From Salinimicrobium sp963709775 (lineage in GTDB: Bacteria > Bacteroidota > Bacteroidia > Flavobacteriales > Flavobacteriaceae): a DNA stretch of 64,000 nucleotides. The DNA is taken from positions 62,001-126,000 of the forward strand of contig CAVPXS010000018.1 of the NCBI GenBank assembly GCA_963709775.1, written 5' to 3'. Below, one piece after another: positions 8,992-16,553 of the stretch (its first letter is position 1; each line of letters begins with the position of its first letter). A model generated the notes under the pieces. That model was not told the origin of the DNA, did no database searches, and saw only the letters and a program-made list of their open reading frames with translations. The translations under genes and the position numbers were made by a program.

Positions 8992-10518
8992 TTAATGTTT
9001 AAAATGTCTTGTGCCGGTCATTACCATAGCAAGATTGTTTTCGTTGCAATAGTCTATACTTAGTTGATCCTTAATAGATCCACCCGGCTGAATTACAGCA
9101 GTGATTCCGGCTTTGTCAGCAATTTCTACACAATCGGGAAACGGGAAAAAAGCATCGCTTGCCATTACCGCTCCTTTAAGATCAAATTCAAAGGAATTTG
9201 CTTTGTCGATACTCTGTCGAAGGGCATCTACCCTGGAGGTTTGACCGGTACCGCTCGCAAGTAACTGATTATTTTTTACCAGGACGATAGTATTTGACTT
9301 TGTGTGTTTGCAAATTCTGGAAGCAAACAACAGGTCATTTAACTCCTGTTGGGAAGGTTTATTGTTTGTTGCGTAAGTTAAATCTTCTTTGGAATCTGTT
9401 TTTGAATCCCTGTCCTGGACCAAAATTCCATTAAGGCAGGTGCGTACCAGCTTCTCCGGAAGTTTTGTTTCCTTCTGAACCAGTAATACCCTGTTCTTTT
9501 TGCCTTTTAAAATATCCAAAGCTGCTTCGGAATATCCCGGAGCTATAACAACTTCGCAGAACAATTCATGGATCTCCCCGGCAGTAGCTTCGTCGATCTC
9601 AGTGTTGCTGATCAATATTCCGCCGAAAGCTGAAACAGGATCCCCTGCCAAAGCATCTTTATAAGCCTCAAGCAAAGATTCCCTCTGTGCCAGTCCGCAG
9701 GCATTGTTGTGCTTTAAAATAGCAAAAGTAGGTGCATCATTTTGGAATTCGTTCATAAGGTTCACTGCAGCATCAACGTCCAGCAAATTGTTATATGAAA
9801 GTTCCTTCCCATGCAGCTTGTCAAACATGGCAGAAAAGTCTCCGTAAAAATGCCCTTTTTGATGGGGATTCTCTCCGTATCTTAATTCCTGTCCCCCATT
9901 GAAACTTTGTTTGAAGGTCTTCTCGTCTTCATTGAGATAACCAAAGATCGCCGTATCATAATGTGAGGAAATATTAAAAGCCTTTGCAGCAAATCTCTTG
10001 CGATCATTAAGGCTGGTTTTTCCGTTGTTGTCTGATATGATCTGTAAAAATTCGGCATAATCATCTACAGATGATACACAGGTCACATCATTATAATTCT
10101 TGGCGGCTGCCCTTATCAGGGAAATCCCACCGATGTCAATTTTTTCAATAATATCTTCTTCCGAAGCACCTGAAGCTACTGTCTTCTCAAAAGGGTAAAG
10201 GTCCACGATCACTATGTCGATCTGCGGGATCTCATATTGCTCAAGTTCAGCTTTATCCTGCGCATTTTCACTTCGGTTTAAAATACCTCCAAAAACCTTT
10301 GGATGCAGGGTTTTAACCCGCCCTCCAAGAATGGAAGGATAAGAAGTAATATCTTCAACAGGAACTACATCTATCCCCAGGTCTTTAATAAACTTCTCGG
10401 TTCCTCCTGTAGAATAGATGGTGATTCCCAGCTCATTAAGTTTTTTCACTACAGGTTCAAGCCCGTCTTTATTAAAGACTGAAATAAGTGCAGATTTGGC
10501 CGATTTGAAGTCGCTCAT
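8992..10518 (-). CDS. purH: Bifunctional AICAR transformylase / IMP cyclohydrolase PurH
   Basis: PurH performs the last two steps of de novo purine synthesis: AICAR formylation and closure to IMP. The 508-residue protein has an N-terminal MGS-like cyclohydrolase domain (STGGTEKFIKDLG, PVEDITSYPSILGGRVKTLHP). The C-terminal transformylase domain carries the KHNNACGLA motif, PGYSEAALDILKGKKN and the C-terminal IQPGGSIKDQLSIDYCNE. No frame defect is seen. A minus-strand TACTTTTG box lies 23 bases upstream of the start, so transcription of the purH-mre block may begin here. Confidence 0.97.
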   Translation of the reverse strand: MSDFKSAKSALISVFNKDGLEPVVKKLNELGITIYSTGGTEKFIKDLGIDVVPVEDITSYPSILGGRVKTLHPKVFGGILNRSENAQDKAELEQYEIPQIDIVIVDLYPFEKTVASGASEEDIIEKIDIGGISLIRAAAKNYNDVTCVSSVDDYAEFLQIISDNNGKTSLNDRKRFAAKAFNISSHYDTAIFGYLNEDEKTFKQSFNGGQELRYGENPHQKGHFYGDFSAMFDKLHGKELSYNNLLDVDAAVNLMNEFQNDAPTFAILKHNNACGLAQRESLLEAYKDALAGDPVSAFGGILISNTEIDEATAGEIHELFCEVVIAPGYSEAALDILKGKKNRVLLVQKETKLPEKLVRTCLNGILVQDRDSKTDSKEDLTYATNNKPSQQELNDLLFASRICKHTKSNTIVLVKNNQLLASGTGQTSRVDALRQSIDKANSFEFDLKGAVMASDAFFPFPDCVEIADKAGITAVIQPGGSIKDQLSIDYCNENNLAMVMTGTRHFKH

Positions 10519-10540
10519 TATGTTGGTTTTGTTGAGGTTG

Positions 10541-10548
10541 CAAAAGTA
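10541..10548 (-). promoter_or_regulatory. Candidate -7 promoter box for purH
   Basis: The minus strand reads TACTTTTG, an exact match to the Bacteroidota -7 consensus TAnnTTTG, and ends 23 bases before the purH start. No matching TTG is visible at the expected 19-21 base spacing, so support is partial. Confidence 0.55.
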
Positions 10549-10665
10549 ATTATTTCGATATAAAATTAAGGGGCTGCTACCTTTAATTATATAATTATTT
10601 TGTAACGAATTTTCAAACCCGGCGTCTTATGGAGTGCAGGTATCTAATAACTCAGAAAAACTACG

Positions 10666-11919
10666 ATGTTAATATATTTAAGGGTTCTTAAAGAGAGTTT
10701 TTTTTTCGCAATAAGCGCTCTCAAAAATAACAAACTGCGAACCATGTTGTCTCTTCTGGGAGTCACCATTGGGATTTTCTCAATTATAGCTGTACTTGCC
10801 GCAGTAGATTCGCTGGAGAAGGAAATTAAGGGAAGCCTGAGCTCGCTGGATAACCGCACCATGATCCTTACCCGTTTTTCTTTTGGCCCCACAGAGGTGC
10901 CTCAATGGAAAAGGGAACAATTCCCCGATGTGAGCTATGAGGAATATGAATATCTAAGCCGCTCTGTACCCGATGTTTCGGCCATGTCTTACGTGCTCAA
11001 TGTGCCGCCCGAAAATATTAAGTACAGCGATAAAACGGCATCAAATGTAGGTATTGCCGCTGTTTCTTCAGAATATTATGATATTGAAGCCCTGGAGATT
11101 GAAGAAGGCCGTTTCTTTAATATGGCCGAATCTGTTAGTGGTACCCCCGTCATCGTGCTGGGGCATGATGTTTACGAGAACCTCTTTGGAAACCGCAATG
11201 CCCTGGGGCAGCAGGTAAGGCTCTACGGAAGGAAATTTACCGTAATTGGCGTACTGGAAAAGAAGGGGGCAAGCCTTTTTGGTGGAAGTCACGACACAAA
11301 TGTGTTTGTACCTGTTAATGTTGTGAGGAGGATCTACGGCGGAAGCAACCGCGGAACCTTTCCGCAGGTTGTTATCAAACCCGATCCCGATGTTGACAGC
11401 AATGAACTAATAGCCTATATCTCACAACAGCTCCGAAACTTCAGGGGGTTACGACGCGATGATGTCAACAACTTTTTTGTGAATCAACTGGAAGGTTTTA
11501 CCGATCTCATTGATAATATGACAGGTCAGCTGAATTTCTTCGGACTAATAATCAGTGGTTTCTCTCTCCTTGTAGGTGGTTTCGGAATTGCGAACATCAT
11601 GTTTGTGAGTGTAAAAGAACGTACGAACCTTATTGGCATTCAAAAATCTCTCGGTGCCAAGAACAAGTTCATCCTGTTTCAGTTTTTATTTGAAGCAATA
11701 ATCCTTTCTGTTATAGGTGGTCTTATAGGTCTACTCCTCGTGTGGGTAGGTTCTATTGTGGTCTCCCAGTTCACTGGAAGTTTTCAATTCATTCTTTCTT
11801 CCTGGAATATGTTTATAGGTACGGCAGTATCGGCAGTCATTGGATTGATTTCGGGGATAGTTCCGGCAATTTCAGCATCAAAACTGGATCCTGTTGAAGC
11901 TATTAGAACCGGAATGTAA
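10666..11919 (+). CDS. ABC transporter permease, MacB/FtsX type
   Basis: The 417-residue protein has the MacB_PCD plus FtsX layout. A cytoplasmic start with SALKNNKLRTMLSLLGVTIGIF leads into the first membrane helix (about residues 23-45). A large periplasmic domain of about 230 residues follows. Three C-terminal helices begin near GLIISGFSLLVGGFGIANIM and include VKERTNLIGIQKSLGAKN, the usual coupling loop. Such permeases work with a LolD/MacB-type ATPase in lipoprotein or efflux transport without moving solute across the bilayer. No ATPase gene is adjacent, so the partner must be elsewhere. Substrate is unknown. Confidence 0.88.
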   Translation: MLIYLRVLKESFFFAISALKNNKLRTMLSLLGVTIGIFSIIAVLAAVDSLEKEIKGSLSSLDNRTMILTRFSFGPTEVPQWKREQFPDVSYEEYEYLSRSVPDVSAMSYVLNVPPENIKYSDKTASNVGIAAVSSEYYDIEALEIEEGRFFNMAESVSGTPVIVLGHDVYENLFGNRNALGQQVRLYGRKFTVIGVLEKKGASLFGGSHDTNVFVPVNVVRRIYGGSNRGTFPQVVIKPDPDVDSNELIAYISQQLRNFRGLRRDDVNNFFVNQLEGFTDLIDNMTGQLNFFGLIISGFSLLVGGFGIANIMFVSVKERTNLIGIQKSLGAKNKFILFQFLFEAIILSVIGGLIGLLLVWVGSIVVSQFTGSFQFILSSWNMFIGTAVSAVIGLISGIVPAISASKLDPVEAIRTGM

Positions 11920-11997
11920 AAATTCACATCACTTTGTATAACATAATACTATTTTATGTAGATTTATTCTGTCAATCAATCTTTTAATCAATCTAAC

Positions 11998-13316
11998 ATG
12001 AAAAAATTATTCACATTTCTCGCTTTTATTTGCGTCTCGATAGTCGGGGCACAGGAATTCGATGTTCAGAAAATGGACAGTCTTTTTAAAGCTGTTGAAG
12101 AGAACAACAAGGGGATGGGTAGCTTTGCTATTCATAAGAATGGCAAACCTGTTTACGAACAAAGTATTGGTTATGCCGATATTTCTAAAGATATTAAGGC
12201 CGATGCGCGTACCAAATACCGCATTGGATCTATATCCAAGACATTTACTGCCGCTATGATCCTGCAACTGGTTGAAGAGGGGAAATTGTCGCTGGACACC
12301 AAACTTTCAGAATTTTATCCTACTCTTCCTAATGCAGAAAAAATCTCCATAGAAGATATGCTAAGGCACCAAAGCGGGCTTTTTAATTTCACTAATGAAG
12401 ACGCTTACTTTGATTACATGGAGGAGCCTAAATCCAAAGAGGAACTTTTGGCAATATTTAAAGCACATGAACCTTCCTTCCAGCCCGGGGAAAAGAACGA
12501 ATACTCTAATACTAATTACGTCCTGCTTTCTTTCATCCTGCAGGATGTAGAGAATGACAGCTACGCCGGGGTGCTTAAAAAGCGAATCATAGAACCGCTT
12601 GGGCTGAAGGATACCTATTACGGCGGAAAAATAAATTCAGATAATGCTGAAGCTTATTCCTACCAAAAGAAAAAGGATTGGAAACCTGCTACCGAAACCG
12701 ATATGAGTATTCCTATGGGCGCAGGGGCAATAGTTTCCACGCCTTCAGATCTTAATTCCTTCTACACAGCTCTTTTTGAAGGGAAAGTGCTTAAACAAGA
12801 AACGTTTGAGCAAATGAAAACCTTCAAAAATGGTTATGGAATGGGGCTCTTTAATTTTCCCTTTCACGACAAAACCCTGTACGGTCACACGGGGGCATAG
12901 ATGGGTTTAATTCCATGAGCTCCTACTATCCCGAAGAAGATTTGGCCGTAACTTATATTTCCAACGGGACAGATTTTTCTCCTAATGAAATAGTTATTGG
13001 AGCTATGAGTATTTATTGGGGATTGGACTTCACACTTCCTTCTTTTGAGCCTGCCATGGAAGTGCCCGAAGAAAAACTTCAGGAATATACTGGTACTTAT
13101 GGCAATGAAACCTTCCCGCTAAAGCTGGAGATCTTTGTAGAAGATGGAACTTTGATGGGGCAGGGAACCGGGCAGCCATCTTTTCCTCTTGAAGCTTATG
13201 ATGAAAACAAGTTCCAGTTCACCCGCGCCGGATTAAAACTGGAATTCGAACCCGAAGCCGATAAAATGATATTGATGCAGGGCGGTGGTACTCATGAATT
13301 GACCCGCGAAGAATAG
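11998..13316 (+). pseudogene. Serine hydrolase of the beta-lactamase/class C family, one frameshift as read
   Basis: A signal peptide (MKKLFTFLAFICVSIVGAQ) leads into a class C/PBP-like hydrolase. The nucleophile motif is S-I-S-K (near residue 80), the second motif is Y-S-N (near 166), and the third, H-T-G, is near 297. The frame stops right after the third motif at 12898-12900. The rest continues in another frame from the same point. One extra G in the G run at about 12890-12895 would give HTGGIDGFNSMSSYYPEED and a continuous 439-residue protein. Corrected length is exactly 1320 bases. The C-terminal part (from about 13050) looks like the small beta-barrel found in such hydrolases. A genuine null or a homopolymer error are both possible; I favour error. 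Confidence 0.85.
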
Positions 13317-13342
13317 GGCGGTAAAGAAGCTAAAAAATAAGG

Positions 13343-13369
13343 GGTGCCAAAAATGTCATTTTTGGCACC
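13343..13369. repeat. Perfect 27-base palindrome, CAAAAATG-N-CATTTTTG family
   Basis: Arms of 13 bases (GGTGCCAAAAATG / CATTTTTGGCACC) flank a single T. It sits 27 bases after the serine hydrolase stop. It could act as a terminator hairpin, but neither side has a T run, and the core recurs elsewhere in the window, which marks it as a repeat family member. Confidence 0.85.
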
Positions 13370-13388
13370 TATTATGTTTATTTCCGTC

Positions 13389-13409
13389 ATCCTGAACTTG
13401 TTTCAGGAT
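13389..13409. repeat. Short inverted repeat ATCCTGAA-CTTGT-TTCAGGAT
   Basis: Eight-base arms flank a five-base loop, six bases from the stop codon of the minus-strand GAF gene. The surrounding text (TCATCCTGAACTTGTTTCAG) is one I associate with a widely dispersed bacterial repeat; this is memory, not a search. It may also end transcription of the GAF gene. Confidence 0.6.
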
Positions 13410-13414
13410 CTTAA

Positions 13415-13870
13415 TTATAGTATCTCTGCTACTTTTTCATTCACATATTCCAGGAAGCGCTCATCTTCTTCAGTAAAAGGGTCGGCGACATTGGAATCAA
13501 TATCTATTTGACCAATGTTTTCTCCATTTTTGAACAAAGGCACTACTATTTCAGCTTTTACATGAATGCTGCAGGCAATATAGTTATCCTGAGCTTTCAC
13601 ATCGGGTACCACAAAATTTTGATTGGACACAGCTACCTGTCCGCAAATGCCTTTTCCGAAGGGAATGATGGTATGATCTGTAGGTTCACCTGCAAAAGGT
13701 CCTAATTTCAGTTCATTTTTATCGCCGTTCTTAAAGTAGAAGCCCACCCAGGTATAGTAATCAACTTCAGCTTTAAGCAACTCACAAAGTTGAGTGAGAC
13801 GTGCTTCCACAGAAGCTTTTTCATTGGCAAGAATATCAGCGGTCTCTTTTCTTAATTTATCAAATGACAT
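13415..13870 (-). CDS. GAF-domain free methionine-(R)-sulfoxide reductase (fRMsr)
   Basis: The 151-residue protein is a single GAF domain of the fRMsr (YebR/MsrC) family, which reduces free methionine-R-sulfoxide in the cytoplasm. Family features are YYTWVGFYF, GPFAGEPTDHTIIPFGKGICGQVA and the block IACSIHVKAEIVVPLF. Two Cys expected for catalysis are present, in GICG and YIAC. The third Cys found in some homologues, ten residues after the first, is absent here (FVVPDV). It is divergent from the exosortase unit. Confidence 0.9.
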   Translation of the reverse strand: MSFDKLRKETADILANEKASVEARLTQLCELLKAEVDYYTWVGFYFKNGDKNELKLGPFAGEPTDHTIIPFGKGICGQVAVSNQNFVVPDVKAQDNYIACSIHVKAEIVVPLFKNGENIGQIDIDSNVADPFTEEDERFLEYVNEKVAEIL

Positions 13871-13885
13871 TGTTTACTTTTTGAG

Positions 13886-13893
13886 CAAAAGTA
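13886..13893 (-). promoter_or_regulatory. Candidate -7 promoter box for the fRMsr gene
   Basis: The minus strand reads TACTTTTG, an exact TAnnTTTG match, 16 bases before the start codon. No TTG lies at the ideal upstream spacing. Confidence 0.5.
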
Positions 13894-13929
13894 TTTAAAA
13901 ATTCAGCTTAGCCTTTGATTTTAAATAAA

Positions 13930-13937
13930 TACTTTTG
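13930..13937 (+). promoter_or_regulatory. Candidate -7 promoter box for the xrtF unit
   Basis: TACTTTTG matches TAnnTTTG 20 bases upstream of the probable TTG start at 13957. A second match, TAAATTTG at 13952-13959, overlaps the start codon itself and is less likely to serve this gene. Confidence 0.45.
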
Positions 13938-13956
13938 ATGAAAGCATAAGCTAAAT

Positions 13957-14514
13957 TTGCGCCGCCTCATTCAGAAATACGCCCCGGTAATACGGTTTAT
14001 TTTCACCTTTTTAGGTGCCTATCTCCTGTTAGCATTGCTGTACAATTTGTACCTGCAAAATTTTGACTGGGGAGATTACTACCCCGATTTTCTTACGCAC
14101 CTTGTGGCGGTTCAAAGTGAAGCCGTGGTATCGGCTCTTCGCTATAATTCGGAAGTAACACCGGGATACCCGGAGACCAACATGCACTTGATGGTCAACG
14201 GCAAATTTGTGGCTCGAATTATTGAAGGTTGTAATGCCGCCAGTATTATTATCCTCTTCGTATCTTTTATGTTGGCTTTCTCGGGAAAATTGAAGACTAC
14301 TTTTTTCTTCACCCTGGCAGGAGTCGTAATTATTTATGTGATAAATATTTTAAGAATTGCCTTTATGGCCATTGGGATATATGAATTTCCCGAATATGCC
14401 CATTTCCTGCACTCTATTGCTTTCCCGTTGGTGATCTATGGAGTTGTTTTCCTCCTTTGGGTGCTCTGGATTATTATTTACAGTAAAGAAATCAAACATG
14501 AAAGGAGTCGTTAA
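13957..14514 (+). CDS. xrtF: Exosortase family protein XrtF
   Basis: Exosortases are multi-pass membrane proteases thought to cleave C-terminal sorting signals. XrtF is the Bacteroidota subtype. The 185-residue protein has about five hydrophobic segments and the catalytic triad region. Cys lies in ARIIEGCNAASI (about residue 92), Arg in NILRIAFMAIG (about 130), and His in YAHFLHSIAFPLVIYG (about 150). The only usable start in frame is TTG at 13957, since a stop lies six codons upstream. The resulting N-terminus (RRLIQKYAPVIRFIFTF) looks complete for the family. The 3' end overlaps the associated gene by 17 bases. Confidence 0.9.
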   Translation: MRRLIQKYAPVIRFIFTFLGAYLLLALLYNLYLQNFDWGDYYPDFLTHLVAVQSEAVVSALRYNSEVTPGYPETNMHLMVNGKFVARIIEGCNAASIIILFVSFMLAFSGKLKTTFFFTLAGVVIIYVINILRIAFMAIGIYEFPEYAHFLHSIAFPLVIYGVVFLLWVLWIIIYSKEIKHERSR

Positions 14515-14935
14515 GATCATTATCATCCTGGGACTTGTGGGGGTGCTGGCGCTTATAAGAGTTTATGAATACAGGTTTTTCTACGATCCCTTTATGTATT
14601 TTTTTGAACAGGCTTATCAAAGCGGGGAAACGATAGATTTCTCTTTTGAAATGTTTTTTAATGTCTTTTTACGATTTTCCCTTAATACTCTTGTTTCCCT
14701 TTTGATATTGTGGGTAGCCTTTCAAAGTTGGGGGATCATCAAATTTTCCGGACTTATATATCTCACTTTTTTTATAGTGCTTTTTCCGCTTTTCGTTTAC
14801 CTAATGCAACATGTGCAGCCACAGGATTACCTTGCCGCTTTTTACGTGCGTCGGTTCCTGGCCCATCCACTGCTCATTTTGATTTTACTCCCGGCCTTTT
14901 ATTATTACAGGTTGCAGAGATCTGTTGCAGATTAA
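14498..14935 (+). CDS. Exosortase F system-associated protein
   Basis: The 145-residue hydrophobic protein has about four membrane segments. It starts inside the last codons of xrtF (ATG at 14498). This overlapping partner is the gene usually found next to XrtF in flavobacteria. Its function is unknown; it may help the exosortase fold or recognise substrate. The call rests mainly on size, hydrophobicity and position. Characteristic phrases are RFFYDPFMYFF near residue 21 and a C-terminal FYVRRFLAHPLLILILLPAF. Confidence 0.85.
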   Translation: MKGVVKIIIILGLVGVLALIRVYEYRFFYDPFMYFFEQAYQSGETIDFSFEMFFNVFLRFSLNTLVSLLILWVAFQSWGIIKFSGLIYLTFFIVLFPLFVYLMQHVQPQDYLAAFYVRRFLAHPLLILILLPAFYYYRLQRSVAD

Positions 14936-14948
14936 ACCTAAAAATGGT

Positions 14949-15902
14949 CTAAATCTGAATCCTTTCCTTATTCTTACGTAGCCAGGATGTGAAGTTTAAT
15001 AATTCGGGATCTAACTTCCTGGTATTTTCCACGTCTCTTGCTTTGCAGTATTCTCCTTCAAAATCTGCTTTAAATTGGAACATATTTCCGAGATCATCGG
15101 CTCCGGGAAAATCAAAGCTTCTATAGACAGCAGGTTCCACAGCATTATACCTAACCTTTTTTCCGTAGACTTCCGAAAAAGTATTGGCCATTTGATCTCC
15201 GGTAAGATGTTCCCCGGCTATACCCACACTTTTGTTCTTGTATTTATCTCCCGCCTTGAAAATTCCGTAGGCACTCTTTCCAATATCTTCTGCTGCAATA
15301 CCCGGCAGTTTCTTATCGGCCATAGGAAAAGTAAGATAAAGTTCCCCATCCGCGCCTTTTTGAGGAGCCATTCCGAAGTTGATGAAATTATCCCAATAAA
15401 AAGAAGTGTGGAGTAAGGTATAGGGAACCCCGCTGTCTTCAAAATATTTATTTGATTCTCCTTTGGCGTCAAGGTGAGGAACTTTGTAGTGATCCATGAG
15501 GGTTGGCATGCGGTCATCATCCAGTGGCACCCAGTTTCTGGTATCTTCAAGAGTGGACCATATCACATGTTTAATGCCTGCCTCTTTTGCGGCTTCAGCC
15601 ATGTTTTTTGCCTGTTGTTTCTCCTTTTCGGGTGAAAAATGTTCCCAAAAGAAAGTAACACAAAAAGCTCCGTAAGCTCCCTTAAAGGCTTTAACGAGGC
15701 TTTGTTGGTCATCAAGATCTGCTTGAACTACTTCGGCACCCTTCCGTTTTAATTCCAGCGATTTCTCTGAATTGGCGTTTCGGGTTATCGCTCGCACCTT
15801 AAAGTTGCTTTCCCGATCATTTAAAATCGCATCTACCAGACTACCACCCTGAGCTCCGGTGGCTCCAACTACAGCAATAATTTTCTGACTTTCCATCTCC
15901 AT
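14949..15902 (-). CDS. NmrA-family NAD(P)-binding protein
   Basis: This is an atypical short-chain dehydrogenase-like protein with a Rossmann fold. The glycine motif VGATGAQGGSLV lies about 10 residues from the start chosen here. DLDDQQSLVKAFKGAYGAF and SEVYGKKVRYNAV are typical NmrA/HSCARG-like phrases. Members act as redox sensors or reductases. The catalytic Tyr-x-x-x-Lys of classical SDRs is not evident, so substrate and activity are open. An ATG at 15926 would add eight residues. It converges on the exosortase unit with a 13-base gap. Confidence 0.85.
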   Translation of the reverse strand: MEMESQKIIAVVGATGAQGGSLVDAILNDRESNFKVRAITRNANSEKSLELKRKGAEVVQADLDDQQSLVKAFKGAYGAFCVTFFWEHFSPEKEKQQAKNMAEAAKEAGIKHVIWSTLEDTRNWVPLDDDRMPTLMDHYKVPHLDAKGESNKYFEDSGVPYTLLHTSFYWDNFINFGMAPQKGADGELYLTFPMADKKLPGIAAEDIGKSAYGIFKAGDKYKNKSVGIAGEHLTGDQMANTFSEVYGKKVRYNAVEPAVYRSFDFPGADDLGNMFQFKADFEGEYCKARDVENTRKLDPELLNFTSWLRKNKERIQI

Positions 15903-16063
15903 AACATTTAAATGATTAATAATCATAAAGTTATGTCTTGTGGGTGTGAAAAAATTGCTAAATTTTCATCTTTTTTTGCAGCTGACACAATCTTCTGAAA
16001 AGAGCCGATTTTGTATAATTATGGAAGACTTTTGTACTTAGCTGCAGATAATTAAAAAATATA

Positions 16064-16071
16064 TACCTTTG
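16064..16071 (+). promoter_or_regulatory. Candidate -7 promoter box at the head of the copper cluster
   Basis: TACCTTTG matches TAnnTTTG exactly. The likely GTG start at 16078 is only six bases downstream, so a transcript from here would have almost no leader. Confidence 0.5.
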
Positions 16072-16077
16072 TCTTCT

Positions 16078-16458
16078 GTGAAAAGACTTTTTCAAAAATC
16101 CGGATCTTTAATAATGGCATTTTTGGTGCTGTTCTCTACCGTATCTTTTACGGTAGACAAGCATTTCTGCGGAGAAATTCTTGTAGATCAGGCGGTTTTT
16201 TCTGAAGCTAAGACCTGCGGAATGCATGGCGATATGTCTACTTCGGCTGAAGATGAATGCTGCGATGAAGAAAAAGTTGTAGTTGAAGGCCAAAAGGAAC
16301 TAAAGATCTCTTTTGATGATCTTGACCTGGACCAACAGGTTTTCCTGTCTTCTTTCACCTGGTCTTATGCTAATCTTTTTGAAGGAGAGCCTCAGGCTGA
16401 GACTCCATTTTTTCCATTACAAACCTCCCTTGCTCGTTTACGACATACAGTTGCTTGA
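16078..16458 (+). CDS. HYC_CC_PP family small secreted protein
   Basis: This Bacteroidota-specific small protein is usually found beside metal-efflux genes. A signal peptide or membrane helix (about residues 8-25) is followed by the HYC-type motif (DKHFCGEILVD) and the CC motif (DECCDEE). The C-terminus is PLQTSLARLRHTVA. The spaced His/Cys residues suggest metal binding outside the membrane, but function is not established. The start is set at GTG 16078 because the preceding TTG (16069) lies inside the -7 box. It precedes the cusA-type gene by 95 bases on the same strand. Confidence 0.8.
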   Translation: MKRLFQKSGSLIMAFLVLFSTVSFTVDKHFCGEILVDQAVFSEAKTCGMHGDMSTSAEDECCDEEKVVVEGQKELKISFDDLDLDQQVFLSSFTWSYANLFEGEPQAETPFFPLQTSLARLRHTVA

Positions 16459-16553
16459 CGAGACTTTCCTTATTTGATATTTAATTTGATTTTTTGACCC
16501 TGCACGCCGGGGTTGCTGTGTTTGTTCACATTTAATCAATTTAATATCAAAGA

